NCBI RefSeq assembly: GCF_900114745.1
Contig: NZ_FOUB01000013.1
Span: 1-64,000 of the forward strand
Length of the DNA: 64,000 nucleotides
Origin: Nitrosomonas communis
GTDB taxonomy: Bacteria; Pseudomonadota; Gammaproteobacteria; Burkholderiales; Nitrosomonadaceae
Direction: 5' to 3'
Shown here: positions 26,493-36,654 of the stretch, piece after piece
Layout: each line of letters starts with the position of its first letter
Numbering within the stretch: position 1 is the first letter of the stretch
Notes under the pieces: generated by a model
The model's input: the letters and a program-made list of their open reading frames with translations, nothing else
Databases searched by the model: none
Told to the model about the DNA's origin: nothing
Made by a program: the position numbers and the translations under genes

Positions 26493-28835
26493 GTGAATAA
26501 TATTTATTTCAGGGTATGTTGGTTAATACTTTTATTTATATTTCCATGGTTGGCTTATACGGCTGGTTTGGGGAAATTAACTCATAGTTCATTTCTAGGA
26601 CAACCATTTAAAGCGGAGATAGAGCTCGTTTCTATAGAAAAAGATGAGATACCATCTTTAACTGCGCGTCTGGCCTCACCTGAAGTTTTTCATCAGGCAG
26701 GCGTGACTTATGCGCCTTATCATTCTTCCTTGAGTGTTTCCATAGAGAAACGCGTCAATGGCCAACCTTATATTCAAATTACTTCGCCGCAATTAGTCGA
26801 TGAACCATTCGTGAATTTACTGATAGAGCTTAACGGATCATCTGGGCGTTTATTGCGTGAGTATACTGTTTTGCTTGATCCAGCCGACACGCAAACAGCC
26901 ACACCAGTTAATCAAGTAATCCAGCATACGCCTGATTTGCCCAAAACTGCCTTCACAACTGCTGAAGTGATTCAGCCACAAATTAAGACTGGGCAGAAGC
27001 CAATAACTCACCGAGCAACCTCATCGACCTCAAATAAGCAGGGAAGGATGATTTATGGCCCTGTTGTGCGAGGAGAAACGTTGACCAGAATTGCTAAGAA
27101 AGTTACACCTGAAGGCGTTGATCTTAATCAAATGTTGGTCGCACTTTATCAGGCAAATCAGAATGCTTTTTTGGGGAAAAATATGAATTTGCTGAAAGTC
27201 GGGGCAATTCTGCGTATTCCTAATCAAAATGAAGTTTTAACTATTAGTCAGGTCGAAGTAAGTCGTGAGATTGGATCTCAAGCTGCAAACTGGCATGTTA
27301 ACCGCCAAAAACTGGCTGATGCAGCGATGGGTTTCTCATCAAAGCCAAAGGCAGAAGTAAAAACATCCGCAGCGAGAAGGATATCTGCGACTGTTCCAGA
27401 AGAGAACTCTGTAGTTAAAAAGACACTACCTGAAGAAGTTTTGATACTTTCAAAGGGTGAACAACTGGAAAGTCATCAGACTGAAAGTCTTAATGGGGAA
27501 AAAAATAGTGCTGGGCAAGATTATTTACGAATGATGGAAGAAGATGCCATCGCCAAAGATCGTGCTTTGACAGAGGCCAATGAGCGAGTTGCTTTATTGG
27601 AGCAGAATATTGAAAGATTGCAACGTTTGCTCGAGATTAAAGGCGCAGGCATGACAGATGCTCAAACCCAGGCAGTGCCAGCGTTAACACCGACACTGGT
27701 TGAACCAGCCGCAACCGAAACAACGCATAATGATTCAAGAGATATAACGCCAATACATGATATAAATCGCTTGGAACCCTCTGAAACGGCCGTATCTGAG
27801 CCATCTGCCAAACAAACTGTTAACCAAGTTTTAGTTCCTCATTCTTCTGAATCAATAGAGGCTACTTTATTAGATCAAATTGTGGGCTTTGTTTCAGATG
27901 ATTTGGAGTTAGCAGGGGGAGTGCTTATAGTTTTGCTCACAAGTTGGCTGAGTATATCTATGCTTCGCCGAAGTAGGGGGAGAGGTCATAACATGGATGA
28001 TGATGTTTTTGACTATCCCGAAGAAGCTACAAAGAGCAACGTGAAAGCGTCACACAAGGCAAAATCAGCTTCAACGGAGACAATGATATTGGATGAGATG
28101 CAGGCTGCTAGAAAAAAAGAAATGACTTCTGAATTTCCTCAAAATCCTAAATTTTTAAAATCAGAAGAATTGAAAGGCAATTTATCTGAATCTGCTTCTG
28201 GGTTCTTTTTTGGCAAAAACTTAAGTGAAGGCTTTGTCATTGATCGGGATACCGGTTCAAATCATGATCATGTCAAAATTGAACTTGATCCATCAGAAGA
28301 TATCTCTGCTAAACAGGATTCTGAAACTAAATTTGATTTGGAAAATATTAACCATAACTCTACGTTTACCTCAATAGACCGCCTCCAAAATGCGAATGAG
28401 GCAGAAATGTTTGGTACAAAAAAGCAGTCTATATCCAGCCATGAGTTGGCTATGAATCTTGAAATGAAACCAACGGATAAAAAGGACCCTTCTTATTCAG
28501 ATAATCTAAAATCTTCCAACTCAATGGCATCGTTAGATAAAGGGGAATCTTTATCAGTGCAAGGAAATACTCAATTATCTAAACTCAATCTGGCTTTGGC
28601 TGATATCAAGCTGGATATGAAGGACGAGCTTGGAAAGGCGATTGAGAATGGAGTAACGCATGATAAAGATAAAAGTACATCATGGAATGAAGCTGCTGTG
28701 AAAATTGATTTGGCTAAGGCTTATCTGGAAATGGAGGATAAAGAAGTTGCCAGAAGGATTTTGGAGGAAGTCGTGCATGACGGCAATCAGGAGCAGCAAG
28801 CTGTGGCAAAATCATTGCTAGAAGATTTGAAATAG
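26493..28835 (+). CDS. fimV: FimV/HubP family polar landmark protein
   Basis: FimV-type proteins organise the cell pole and support type IV pili. The order is: signal peptide (about 1-23), the FimV N-terminal domain starting GLGKLTHSSFLGQPFKAEIE, a LysM peptidoglycan-binding motif (about 187-247), a coiled coil (about 350-385), one membrane segment (about 470-490), a long acidic cytoplasmic part, and a C-terminal FimV motif (about 735-780, KIDLAKAYLEMEDKE). GTG 26493 has aaggatatct upstream. Length is 780 residues. Confidence 0.9.
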   Translation: MNNIYFRVCWLILLFIFPWLAYTAGLGKLTHSSFLGQPFKAEIELVSIEKDEIPSLTARLASPEVFHQAGVTYAPYHSSLSVSIEKRVNGQPYIQITSPQLVDEPFVNLLIELNGSSGRLLREYTVLLDPADTQTATPVNQVIQHTPDLPKTAFTTAEVIQPQIKTGQKPITHRATSSTSNKQGRMIYGPVVRGETLTRIAKKVTPEGVDLNQMLVALYQANQNAFLGKNMNLLKVGAILRIPNQNEVLTISQVEVSREIGSQAANWHVNRQKLADAAMGFSSKPKAEVKTSAARRISATVPEENSVVKKTLPEEVLILSKGEQLESHQTESLNGEKNSAGQDYLRMMEEDAIAKDRALTEANERVALLEQNIERLQRLLEIKGAGMTDAQTQAVPALTPTLVEPAATETTHNDSRDITPIHDINRLEPSETAVSEPSAKQTVNQVLVPHSSESIEATLLDQIVGFVSDDLELAGGVLIVLLTSWLSISMLRRSRGRGHNMDDDVFDYPEEATKSNVKASHKAKSASTETMILDEMQAARKKEMTSEFPQNPKFLKSEELKGNLSESASGFFFGKNLSEGFVIDRDTGSNHDHVKIELDPSEDISAKQDSETKFDLENINHNSTFTSIDRLQNANEAEMFGTKKQSISSHELAMNLEMKPTDKKDPSYSDNLKSSNSMASLDKGESLSVQGNTQLSKLNLALADIKLDMKDELGKAIENGVTHDKDKSTSWNEAAVKIDLAKAYLEMEDKEVARRILEEVVHDGNQEQQAVAKSLLEDLK

Positions 28836-29149
28836 TTATTCATTCAATCTAGATTGCTTAGTTGATTGCTCGCGTTGGTGTAATATTATGAATATTATAG
28901 CCTTTCTTGTAAATTTCATTCTTATCTCCCGGATCTTTCCGTTCCGGTGTGAATTTTGCGATTTTACAAACATATGGCTGGGTTGCAGATCCGTGAAATG
29001 GAATGACCATTGCGCATTATTACGTCTTGTCCTGCGCTCGCAAAACTACCCATTCCATCCCATTCAGCTGAGGAATCTAAGATAAAACTTCAAAGTAATG
29101 TGGTTGTGATCCCTGAAAGACACATTGGTATTGTGATTGTTATATTCTT
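28836..29149. other. 314-bp intergenic region between fimV and truA
   Basis: I see no supportable gene. A short inverted pair (tggaatg near 28996 and cattcca near 29050) is present but has no terminator T run. No member of the 97-bp repeat family is here. Confidence 0.4.
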
Positions 29150-29965
29150 GTGAGAGTAGCCTTAATTCTGGAATATAGCGGGGAGCGATATCATGGTTGG
29201 CAAAGCCAGCCTGCTTGCATCTCAATTCAGAGTGAGCTGGAGACTGCAATATCCAGAATTGCAAATTGTCGAGTTGGGGTCGTTGCAGCGGGTAGGACAG
29301 ACGCGGGCGTTCATGCACTATATCAAGTGATTCATTTTCAAACACCTATCTGGAGACCTATGAGTGCATGGGTGCGAGGGGTTAATGCACTCTTACCTGA
29401 TGATATAGCAGTATTGTGGGCCGCAGAGGTGGATGAGACATTTCATGCACGTTATTGCGCTATCGAACGGCGTTATCTTTATTATTTGCTGAACCATCCC
29501 ATTCGGCCTGGGGTATCCCAAAGGAAAGTGGGGTGGTTTCATAAGCCGCTAGAGCTTGAGAAAATGCAACAGGCGGCAGCCATGTTATTGGGTGAGCATG
29601 ATTTTAGTGCTTTTCGTACTGCCGAGTGTCAAGCGAAAGATCCGGTACGAAACTTAACCATGCTAGAAATTACGCAAAATGATCATTTTTTTATTTTCGA
29701 ATTCCGTGCTAATGGCTTTTTACATCACATGGTGCGTAATATTGTCAGTAGCTTAGTATATATTGGTCATGGTAAATATCCTCCTGGATGGATGCAGCTA
29801 TTGTTACAAAATCGTGATCGAACCCTTGCTGCACCAACATTTTCTCCTTATGGGTTATACTTAGCGGGGATTAGCTATGATGCCAAATGGAATTTGCCTC
29901 CTTTCAATCAATCGCCCCTTGCAACTATTATGCTAAATGCAAATAGGTCTCTGATAAAAGTATAG
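29150..29965 (+). CDS. truA: tRNA pseudouridine(38-40) synthase
   Basis: TruA converts U38, U39 and U40 in the tRNA anticodon arm to pseudouridine. The start is MRVALILEYSGERYHGWQSQ, the catalytic Asp is in VAAGRTDAGVHALYQV (Asp57), and FEFRANGFLHHMVRNIV is near the end. The start is GTG 29150, and the 271 residues match the family (E. coli 270). trpF follows after about 190 bp that contain a repeat element. Confidence 0.96.
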   Translation: MRVALILEYSGERYHGWQSQPACISIQSELETAISRIANCRVGVVAAGRTDAGVHALYQVIHFQTPIWRPMSAWVRGVNALLPDDIAVLWAAEVDETFHARYCAIERRYLYYLLNHPIRPGVSQRKVGWFHKPLELEKMQQAAAMLLGEHDFSAFRTAECQAKDPVRNLTMLEITQNDHFFIFEFRANGFLHHMVRNIVSSLVYIGHGKYPPGWMQLLLQNRDRTLAAPTFSPYGLYLAGISYDAKWNLPPFNQSPLATIMLNANRSLIKV

Positions 29966-30013
29966 AATTTGCTTGAGATATCAAGGATAATCAACTTATG
30001 TAGATAAATCATG

Positions 30014-30110
30014 CCATTTCTAAATTAAACCTGATTTTGTCGGTTTCTCCTTGTCGTATTATTTATACTGTCTGCAGCTCGCCTTCGCGCCATGGTTGGT
30101 TTGGAAATGG
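30014..30110 (+). repeat. MITE-like 97-bp repeat, copy 2 (upstream of trpF)
   Basis: This is the best-preserved copy. It begins ccatttctaaa and ends tttggaaatgg, inverted repeats with one mismatch in 11 bp. It shares most of its interior with the copies at 11267-11363 and, reversed, 16182-16279. It sits 47 bp before the trpF start and so forms part of the trp leader region. Confidence 0.8.
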
Positions 30111-30157
30111 AATAAGAGATAGATATATTTATATATTATTAAGGGAGTGAGTATTTT

Positions 30158-30784
30158 GTGTCGGTCCGTGTAAAGATTTGTGGTATAACACGTGTTGAAG
30201 ATGCACTCGTGGCGGCGCAATACGGGGCAGATGCTATTGGATTTGTTTTCTGGCGCCAAAGCGCACGTTCTATTTCGCCTGCCCAGGCACGTGAGATTGT
30301 ATTGCGTTTGCCGCCTTTCGTGAATGTAGTAGGTGTTTATGTTGATCCGTCTCCAGAATGGGTAGAGGAAACTTCCATCACAGCTGGACTGAGTTTACTC
30401 CAGTTTCATGGGGAAGAGACGCCTGAGTTCTGTAATCAATTTAAATTGCCTTATATTAAAGCTTTGCGTGTCAGGAGAGAGATGGATTTGTTACAATACG
30501 CAGAGCTTTACCAGAATGCCAAAGGATTATTATTGGATGCTTATACGGCAGGAATGCCAGGTGGAACTGGTCAGGTGTTTGATTGGAGTTTGATTCCAAC
30601 AGATTTTCCTCTGCCACTCGTGCTTTCAGGCGGCCTTAATTCTGATAATGTAGTGAATGCGATTAGGCAAGTTCGGCCATGGGCCGTCGATGTATCCAGT
30701 GGAGTAGAGGCCACAAAAGGCATTAAGGATGTGAATAAAATTTCTGCTTTTATGCAAGGAGTCAAGAATTGTGAAGATTTATGA
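30158..30784 (+). CDS. trpF: Phosphoribosylanthranilate isomerase
   Basis: TrpF catalyses the Amadori rearrangement in tryptophan synthesis. The general base Cys is in [13 protein letters not shown] (residue 8), and the general acid Asp is in [31 protein letters not shown] and [15 protein letters not shown] complete the phosphate site. A strong aagggagtgag Shine-Dalgarno precedes the GTG start. Its end overlaps trpB by 14 bp. Length is 208 residues. Confidence 0.96.
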   Translation: MSVRVKICGITRVEDALVAAQYGADAIGFVFWRQSARSISPAQAREIVLRLPPFVNVVGVYVDPSPEWVEETSITAGLSLLQFHGEETPEFCNQFKLPYIKALRVRREMDLLQYAELYQNAKGLLLDAYTAGMPGGTGQVFDWSLIPTDFPLPLVLSGGLNSDNVVNAIRQVRPWAVDVSSGVEATKGIKDVNKISAFMQGVKNCEDL

Positions 30785-31970
30785 TCTTCCTGATAAACAC
30801 GGACATTTTGGTCCGTATGGTGGTACATTTGTAGCAGAAACACTCATTGCGGCACTGGATGAATTACTTGCTCAGTATCGGCATTTTCGAGATGAGGCCG
30901 ATTTTCAGGCGGAATTCACTCATGAACTTAAGCATTACGTCGGACGACCTAGCCCGATTTACCATGCCAAGCGCTGGTCAACTCATGTTGGTGGCGCCCA
31001 AATCTTGCTTAAGCGGGAAGATCTGAATCACACAGGTGCCCATAAGATAAACAATACTGTAGGACAAGCATTGTTAGCAAAACGCATGGGTAAAACTCGA
31101 GTAATTGCTGAAACAGGTGCGGGTCAACATGGTGTGGCAAGTGCGACAGTTGCTGCGCGTTATGGCATGGAGTGCATCGTTTATATGGGCTCGGAGGATG
31201 TGAAACGTCAGGCAACCAATGTTTATCGAATGAAATTGCTGGGTGCGACAGTTATACCGGTTGAGTCTGGTTCCCGTACGCTTAAGGACGCATTAAATGA
31301 AGCGATGCGAGATTGGGTGACCAATGTTGAAAATACTTATTACATTATTGGCACGGTTGCAGGCCCACATCCCTATCCAATGATGGTACGAGATTTTCAA
31401 GCTGTCATTGGACGAGAAGCCAGAGTGCAAATGGAAGAGGAATATGGGCGCCAACCCGATGCATTGATTGCCTGTGTAGGAGGCGGATCAAATGCTATTG
31501 GCTTATTTTATCCTTATATAGAGGATAACAATGTGCGCATGATAGGTGTAGAAGCTGCAGGTAAGGGAATTAATACCCACCAGCACGCTGCCACCTTAGT
31601 GACCGGCAGACCAGGCGTCTTGCATGGTAACCGGACTTACCTGATCCAGGATGACAATGGTCAGATCATCGAAACTCACTCTATTTCTGCGGGACTGGAC
31701 TATCCTGGTGTAGGTCCTGAACATGCATGGCTCAAAGACTGTGGTCGAGCCGAATATGTAGCCGTAACGGATGAGGAAGCGCTATCAGCATTTCATGCCT
31801 TATGCCGATTTGAAGGAATTATCCCGGCACTTGAATCAAGCCATGCCTTAGCTTATGCGGCTAAACTTGCTCCTGCCCTTGGGAAAGATCAATTGCTGTT
31901 AGTCAATCTATCAGGGCGGGGGGATAAAGATATGATTACTGTTGCGCAACAGTCCGGGATAGTATTGTGA
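30771..31970 (+). CDS. trpB: Tryptophan synthase beta chain
   Basis: TrpB joins indole and serine using pyridoxal phosphate. The PLP lysine is Lys92 in [14 protein letters not shown], and the phosphate loop is [10 protein letters not shown]. The start is GTG 30771 ([18 protein letters not shown]) inside the end of trpF, suggesting translational coupling. The 399 residues match the family. trpA follows after 109 bp, a wider gap than usual. Confidence 0.97.
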   Translation: MKIYDLPDKHGHFGPYGGTFVAETLIAALDELLAQYRHFRDEADFQAEFTHELKHYVGRPSPIYHAKRWSTHVGGAQILLKREDLNHTGAHKINNTVGQALLAKRMGKTRVIAETGAGQHGVASATVAARYGMECIVYMGSEDVKRQATNVYRMKLLGATVIPVESGSRTLKDALNEAMRDWVTNVENTYYIIGTVAGPHPYPMMVRDFQAVIGREARVQMEEEYGRQPDALIACVGGGSNAIGLFYPYIEDNNVRMIGVEAAGKGINTHQHAATLVTGRPGVLHGNRTYLIQDDNGQIIETHSISAGLDYPGVGPEHAWLKDCGRAEYVAVTDEEALSAFHALCRFEGIIPALESSHALAYAAKLAPALGKDQLLLVNLSGRGDKDMITVAQQSGIVL

Positions 31971-32079
31971 ATAAAATCTTCCTTAGCTTAGTAAAAACAT
32001 CCGAGATCCGCAATGATAATTGCGCCTGAATCCAAAAGCAATGTTCGTTTTGCGTTGACTGACTTATATTTATTTAAAG

Positions 32080-32922
32080 ATGAACCGTATCACATCGACT
32101 TTTTCTAACCTTAAAGCGCAAAATAAAAAAGCACTGATTCCATTTATTACTGCGGGTGATCCAGAACCGAAAATGACGGTTATGTTGATGCATGCGCTGG
32201 TGCAAGCAGGGGCCGATATTATTGAATTAGGAATACCATTTTCTGATCCGATGGCAGATGGTCCGACCATTCAGCGTTCCTCTGAAAGAGCGCTGCACTA
32301 TCACGTGGGTTTAACAGATGTATTGACCATGGTGACCGAATTTAGAAAAACGAATTCAGTTACTCCCGTAATATTAATGGGTTATGCTAATCCAATCGAG
32401 GCTATGGGGCATGGCAATTTTGCGATGGCAGCCAAGAAGGCCGGAGTGGATGGTGTCTTGATTGTTGATTATCCGCCTGAGGAATGTGAAGAATGGGTGC
32501 AGCAACTACAAGATCAAAAGATCGATCCCATTTTTTTATTGTCACCGACGACACCTAAAAGACGGGTGGAAAAAGTAGCAAAGCTCGCAAAAGGTTATGT
32601 TTATTATGTGTCACTAAAAGGCGTCACAGGGGCCTCACATCTTAATTTAGTCGATGTAAGCAATAAGCTGGCAGAAGTGCGCTCACTCATTTCTATTCCT
32701 ATTGGAGTTGGATTTGGGATACGAGATAGCGTGGCAGCAAGGGCAGTTGCTGAGCTAGCTGATGCAGTAGTGGTAGGGAGTCGTATTATCGAAGAAATTG
32801 AAAATTCCACTCGTTCTGCTTTGCTGGATAATGTCAATAACTTAGTAAAATCCTTACGTACAGCGCTTGATGAAGTCAACAGCACAAATTCATCTCAAAT
32901 TTTGCATGCTAGCAGGCTATGA
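32080..32922 (+). CDS. trpA: Tryptophan synthase alpha chain
   Basis: TrpA cleaves indole-3-glycerol phosphate to indole, which is channelled to TrpB. The catalytic Glu is in [20 protein letters not shown], the Asp in [14 protein letters not shown], and the phosphate site is [10 protein letters not shown] and VVVGSRI. Length is 280 residues including a short C-terminal tail. Its stop overlaps the accD start (ATGA). Confidence 0.97.
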   Translation: MNRITSTFSNLKAQNKKALIPFITAGDPEPKMTVMLMHALVQAGADIIELGIPFSDPMADGPTIQRSSERALHYHVGLTDVLTMVTEFRKTNSVTPVILMGYANPIEAMGHGNFAMAAKKAGVDGVLIVDYPPEECEEWVQQLQDQKIDPIFLLSPTTPKRRVEKVAKLAKGYVYYVSLKGVTGASHLNLVDVSNKLAEVRSLISIPIGVGFGIRDSVAARAVAELADAVVVGSRIIEEIENSTRSALLDNVNNLVKSLRTALDEVNSTNSSQILHASRL

Positions 32923-33815
32923 GTTGGTTCCAACGTATTATCCCGCCCAAAATCAAGCGTAAAGAAAATGGTGAAAAAAAAGCAGTGCCGGAAGGATTAT
33001 GGAGTAAGTGCGCTTCTTGTGAGGCGGTATTATATTACACCGATCTGGTTAAAAATCTAGACGTTTGCCCTAAGTGCAGTTATCACAATCGTATTTCTGC
33101 TAGAAAACGAATTGATATGTTGCTGGACCCAGAGGGACGTAGTGAAATTGGAGCAGAAATAGCGCCACAGGACCCCCTCAAATTTAAAGATAGCAAGCGT
33201 TATGTTGATCGATTGACCCAAGCTAATGAGAGTACGAATGAAGATGATGCGCTTGTCGTCATGCGGGGAAGCATCAAAGCCGTGCCAGTGGTTGTGGCCG
33301 CTTTCGAGTTTGGTTTTATGGGAGGCTCCATGGGCTCGGTCGTTGGTGAACGCTTTGTCCGTGCTGTACAAGCTTGTATCGAGCAACATTTGCCTTTTAT
33401 ATGTTTTACAGCGAGCGGGGGGGCACGCATGCAGGAAGGATTGTTTTCGCTGATGCAGATGGCAAAGACATCGGCAGCGCTTACGCAACTCAGTAAGGAA
33501 AGATTGCCTTTTATTTCAGTTTTGACTGACCCAACTATGGGCGGTGTTTCAGCAAGTTTTGCTTTTATTGGAGATATCGTTATTGCTGAGCCGGGAGCAT
33601 TGATTGGTTTTGCAGGACCACGAGTGATTGAACAAACAGTGCGCCAGACGCTTCCCGATGGTTTCCAACGAGCCGAGTTTTTACTGGAGCATGGTGCAAT
33701 AGATCTTATTGTCGATCGTAGAGAAATGCGCGATAAGCTGGTCAATTTATGCACGTTATTAATGCGCATACCAGCTCCTGTATCTCAGTTAGCTGTAACT
33801 GCCTCTCATGATTAG
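32919..33815 (+). CDS. accD: Acetyl-CoA carboxylase carboxyltransferase subunit beta
   Basis: AccD with AccA transfers CO2 from biotin to acetyl-CoA, giving malonyl-CoA for fatty-acid synthesis. The N-terminal zinc finger is clear: CASC, then CPKC about 19 residues later. The crotonase-like core has [12 protein letters not shown] and [15 protein letters not shown]. The 298 residues are normal. The trpA-accD-folC-SPOR-cvpA-purF order is conserved across many beta- and gammaproteobacteria. Confidence 0.97.
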   Translation: MSWFQRIIPPKIKRKENGEKKAVPEGLWSKCASCEAVLYYTDLVKNLDVCPKCSYHNRISARKRIDMLLDPEGRSEIGAEIAPQDPLKFKDSKRYVDRLTQANESTNEDDALVVMRGSIKAVPVVVAAFEFGFMGGSMGSVVGERFVRAVQACIEQHLPFICFTASGGARMQEGLFSLMQMAKTSAALTQLSKERLPFISVLTDPTMGGVSASFAFIGDIVIAEPGALIGFAGPRVIEQTVRQTLPDGFQRAEFLLEHGAIDLIVDRREMRDKLVNLCTLLMRIPAPVSQLAVTASHD

Positions 33816-33914
33816 AGAGAAGTTGGATAAGTAATTATATTAATATGCGATCTAATTAATTGATAGCCTCATCTTACTGTTATTCAACTATTTTTCATTT
33901 GTTGAAATATCTCG

Positions 33915-35207
33915 ATGGCGGAAAAAACCGCAAAGCCTACCTCGTTAATTGATTGGCTGTTGTATCTTGAACATCTCCATCCCAAAGCTATCGATATGGG
34001 ATTGGATCGAGTGAGACAAGTGAAAGATACTGCAAGCCTTATTCCGACATTTCCGCTCATAACGGTCGGAGGTACCAATGGGAAAGGTTCAACCTGTACC
34101 ATGCTCGAGTCAATTCTGAGTTGTGCTGGATATCGCGTGGGATGTTATACCTCTCCGCATTTGCTGAAATATAATGAGCGCATTCGTATTGAGCAAATAG
34201 CAATTTCAGATAAGGAGCTTTGTTGTGCTTTTGATGTCATAGAGTCAGCCAGATCTCGCTGTAATATTTCTCTGACTTATTTTGAGTTTGGGACACTAGC
34301 AGCAATGTATTTGTTTGCTCAGTTAAAAGTGGATGTCGCGATTCTAGAAGTAGGATTAGGCGGACGTTTGGATGCTGTCAACGTGTTCGATGCAGATTGC
34401 GCCATATTGACTAATATTGATTTAGATCATATGGATTATCTTGGCAGCACACGGGAAGAAATCGGAATTGAAAAGGTGGGGATTTTTAGAAAGGATAAAA
34501 TTGCTATCTGTGGTGAGACAAATCTTCCGGAAGGTGTACGTAAACAGATAAATACTATCGGTGCAAAATTGATTTGCATTGGTGAGGATTTTGATTATAA
34601 AGCCGACATTATTCAATGGAATTTCAAGGGACCAAGAGGTAGCTATTCTTCCTTACCTTATCCGGCTTTACGTGGAAGTTATCAACTAAAAAATGCCAGT
34701 GTCTGTTTAACTGCATTGGATATGCTCAGAGATAAACTACCGGTTACTGCAAATGACGTACGACGAGGATTGTTAGAAGTAACTTTGCCGGGTAGATTTC
34801 AGGTTTTACCAGGAAAACCGATGACAATTTTAGATGTGGCGCATAATCCTGCGGCTGCACGAGTACTAGCGGATAATCTTGGCGCTTTAGGTTTTCATCA
34901 GTATACTTATGGCGTTATTGGCATGTTAAAGGACAAGGATATCGCTTCCGTTGTGCTGGCTTTGAAAATGTGTGTGAGTACTTGGCTGGTAGCTAGTACG
35001 CATACTTCCCGTGGTGCCTCAGCTGATGAAATCATTCAAGCGCTAAAAAAAGTAGGAATAACAGATGAGGATAAGATTCATGTTTTTCCAAATGCGTCAG
35101 CAGCCTACATTTTTGCTCGTGAGCATGCGGCCGAGAATGATAGAATATGTGTCTTTGGCTCGTTTTATACAGTGAGTGCTGTATTAGGGGTATTACAGAA
35201 GAGCTAA
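33915..35207 (+). CDS. folC: Bifunctional folylpolyglutamate synthase / dihydrofolate synthase
   Basis: FolC adds glutamate to dihydropteroate and folates using ATP. The Mur-ligase motifs are VGGTNGKGSTCTMLESIL (P-loop near residue 52), GLGGRLDAVNVFDADCAILTNI, and LDVAHNPAAARVLADNL. Length is 430 residues. It lies 99 bp after accD and 28 bp before the SPOR-domain gene. Confidence 0.95.
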   Translation: MAEKTAKPTSLIDWLLYLEHLHPKAIDMGLDRVRQVKDTASLIPTFPLITVGGTNGKGSTCTMLESILSCAGYRVGCYTSPHLLKYNERIRIEQIAISDKELCCAFDVIESARSRCNISLTYFEFGTLAAMYLFAQLKVDVAILEVGLGGRLDAVNVFDADCAILTNIDLDHMDYLGSTREEIGIEKVGIFRKDKIAICGETNLPEGVRKQINTIGAKLICIGEDFDYKADIIQWNFKGPRGSYSSLPYPALRGSYQLKNASVCLTALDMLRDKLPVTANDVRRGLLEVTLPGRFQVLPGKPMTILDVAHNPAAARVLADNLGALGFHQYTYGVIGMLKDKDIASVVLALKMCVSTWLVASTHTSRGASADEIIQALKKVGITDEDKIHVFPNASAAYIFAREHAAENDRICVFGSFYTVSAVLGVLQKS

Positions 35208-35235
35208 GTTATAAATGATCAAAAGGTAACTTCAG

Positions 35236-35988
35236 ATGGTCAAGAATATTAGTGAAGAAGAAGCATTGCTAAGGAAACGTGCGCGCAGACGTTTAGTAGG
35301 GGCGGTCACATTGGTGATTCTATCTGTGGTATTTTTACCTATGATTCTTGACAGTGAGCCTAAACAAGAGCAGCAAGAAGTTGATATTCTAATTCCGTCA
35401 GAAGATGTGGCAAGTGAATCCTTTCCGTGGATGACGCCTGGTGAACCAATCGAACATGATAGCAATGCAAGTACGAAATCGGGAGAACTCTTGCCATTTA
35501 GCGTGCCAGAATTTCCACTATCAGATGATGAATCGACGGAGGTATACAGTGCTTCACGTATTCCGATACCTTCTTCCAAACCTCGATTAAATAAACCTGC
35601 AACTCAAACTAATAAATCCTCAATTCAAGCTGCAAGACCAGAATATCCCAAGACTCAAGCTGCAAAACCAGAATCTATTCAAGCTGCAAAACCCGAACCT
35701 GTACAAACAGCAAAATTAGAACCTATGCAAACAGCAAAATCAGAGTCTCCCAAGGTTGAGGGAAAATTTGTAATACAGCTGGGCGCATTTGCTGATCCGA
35801 CTAAGGCGAAGCAGCAGCAACAGAAACTTGCGGCTAGTGGCGTTGACGCTTATATTGAAACAATAAAAGTAGGTGGAAATGAAATGGTTCGTGTGCGTGT
35901 CGGCCCTTTCCCAACACGGAAGGCAGCAGAAGAGGGATATGAAAAATTAAAGAAAATGGGATTGAGTGGTGTGGTAACCAGTAGATAA
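35236..35988 (+). CDS. SPOR-domain cell-division protein (DedD-like)
   Basis: The 250-residue inner-membrane protein has a single membrane segment near residues 19-38 (LVGAVTLVILSVVFLPMIL). A long low-complexity linker follows, then a C-terminal SPOR domain (about 174-250: KFVIQLGAFADPTKAKQ, VRVRVGPFPTRKAAEEG). SPOR domains bind glycan strands stripped of stem peptides at the septum. The linker has imperfect repeats of QAAKPE/QTAKxE, about residues 130-170. Its place between folC and cvpA matches dedD in other proteobacteria. Confidence 0.88.
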   Translation: MVKNISEEEALLRKRARRRLVGAVTLVILSVVFLPMILDSEPKQEQQEVDILIPSEDVASESFPWMTPGEPIEHDSNASTKSGELLPFSVPEFPLSDDESTEVYSASRIPIPSSKPRLNKPATQTNKSSIQAARPEYPKTQAAKPESIQAAKPEPVQTAKLEPMQTAKSESPKVEGKFVIQLGAFADPTKAKQQQQKLAASGVDAYIETIKVGGNEMVRVRVGPFPTRKAAEEGYEKLKKMGLSGVVTSR

Positions 35989-36024
35989 TTTGAACTTATT
36001 CATCTTATCGTAAAGTGATAGTAA

Positions 36025-36519
36025 ATGACCATTTTTGATTATATAGTTTTAGGTATAGTTTCCATTTCTGTCCTTCTTAGTATGACCCGTGGTGTGGTGC
36101 GTGAAGTGCTGTCATTACTTGGCTGGATCATTGCTTTTTTCATGGCAAGCCATTATGCGGCAAATTTTGAACCACTCTTACCTCAGACCATTGAAGATGG
36201 CTCTTTGCGTATGTTGATTGTGTTTGTGATGACCTTTTTTGTGATTTTAATAGTAGTGATGGTGATTTCACTGCTGTTATCCAAATTGGTCAGTAGTGTG
36301 GGTCTTGGTTTGATCGATAGAATTCTGGGAGCGGTGTTTGGTTTTGTGCGTGGAATGTTAATTGTCTTATTTATAGTAATCGCTGCAGGTTTTACCGCTT
36401 TGCCCCAACAATCTTTCTGGCAACAAGCTTTATTGAGAGAGCCACTGGAAATGATAGCGACACAAGCGATTCAGTGGTTGCCACAAAATCTCAAAGAGTA
36501 TATAAGTTTTAATAAATGA
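36025..36519 (+). CDS. cvpA: CvpA family membrane protein
   Basis: CvpA is an inner-membrane protein needed for colicin V production in E. coli, with a wider envelope role. The 164 residues have four hydrophobic segments (about 4-22, 28-45, 63-85 and 100-125) and the family start TIFDYIVLGIVSISVLLSMTRGVVREVLSL. It lies between the SPOR gene and purF, the usual order. Confidence 0.92.
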   Translation: MTIFDYIVLGIVSISVLLSMTRGVVREVLSLLGWIIAFFMASHYAANFEPLLPQTIEDGSLRMLIVFVMTFFVILIVVMVISLLLSKLVSSVGLGLIDRILGAVFGFVRGMLIVLFIVIAAGFTALPQQSFWQQALLREPLEMIATQAIQWLPQNLKEYISFNK

Positions 36520-36654
36520 TCGGTACGGATTGCTGGGATGAAATAAATCAATCTATTGATCAGAGAAATACATCTATTTGGAGCCTTTCAGATTCATTAT
36601 GAAGAGCTTATTTTCTTTTTTTTGTAGTTCAACAGGCTTATTCCGAGGTTAAAT

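Noticed and set aside
28888-29085. 65-residue frame between fimV and truA
   Set aside because: No Shine-Dalgarno, no recognised family and unlike neighbouring codon use. Probably chance.
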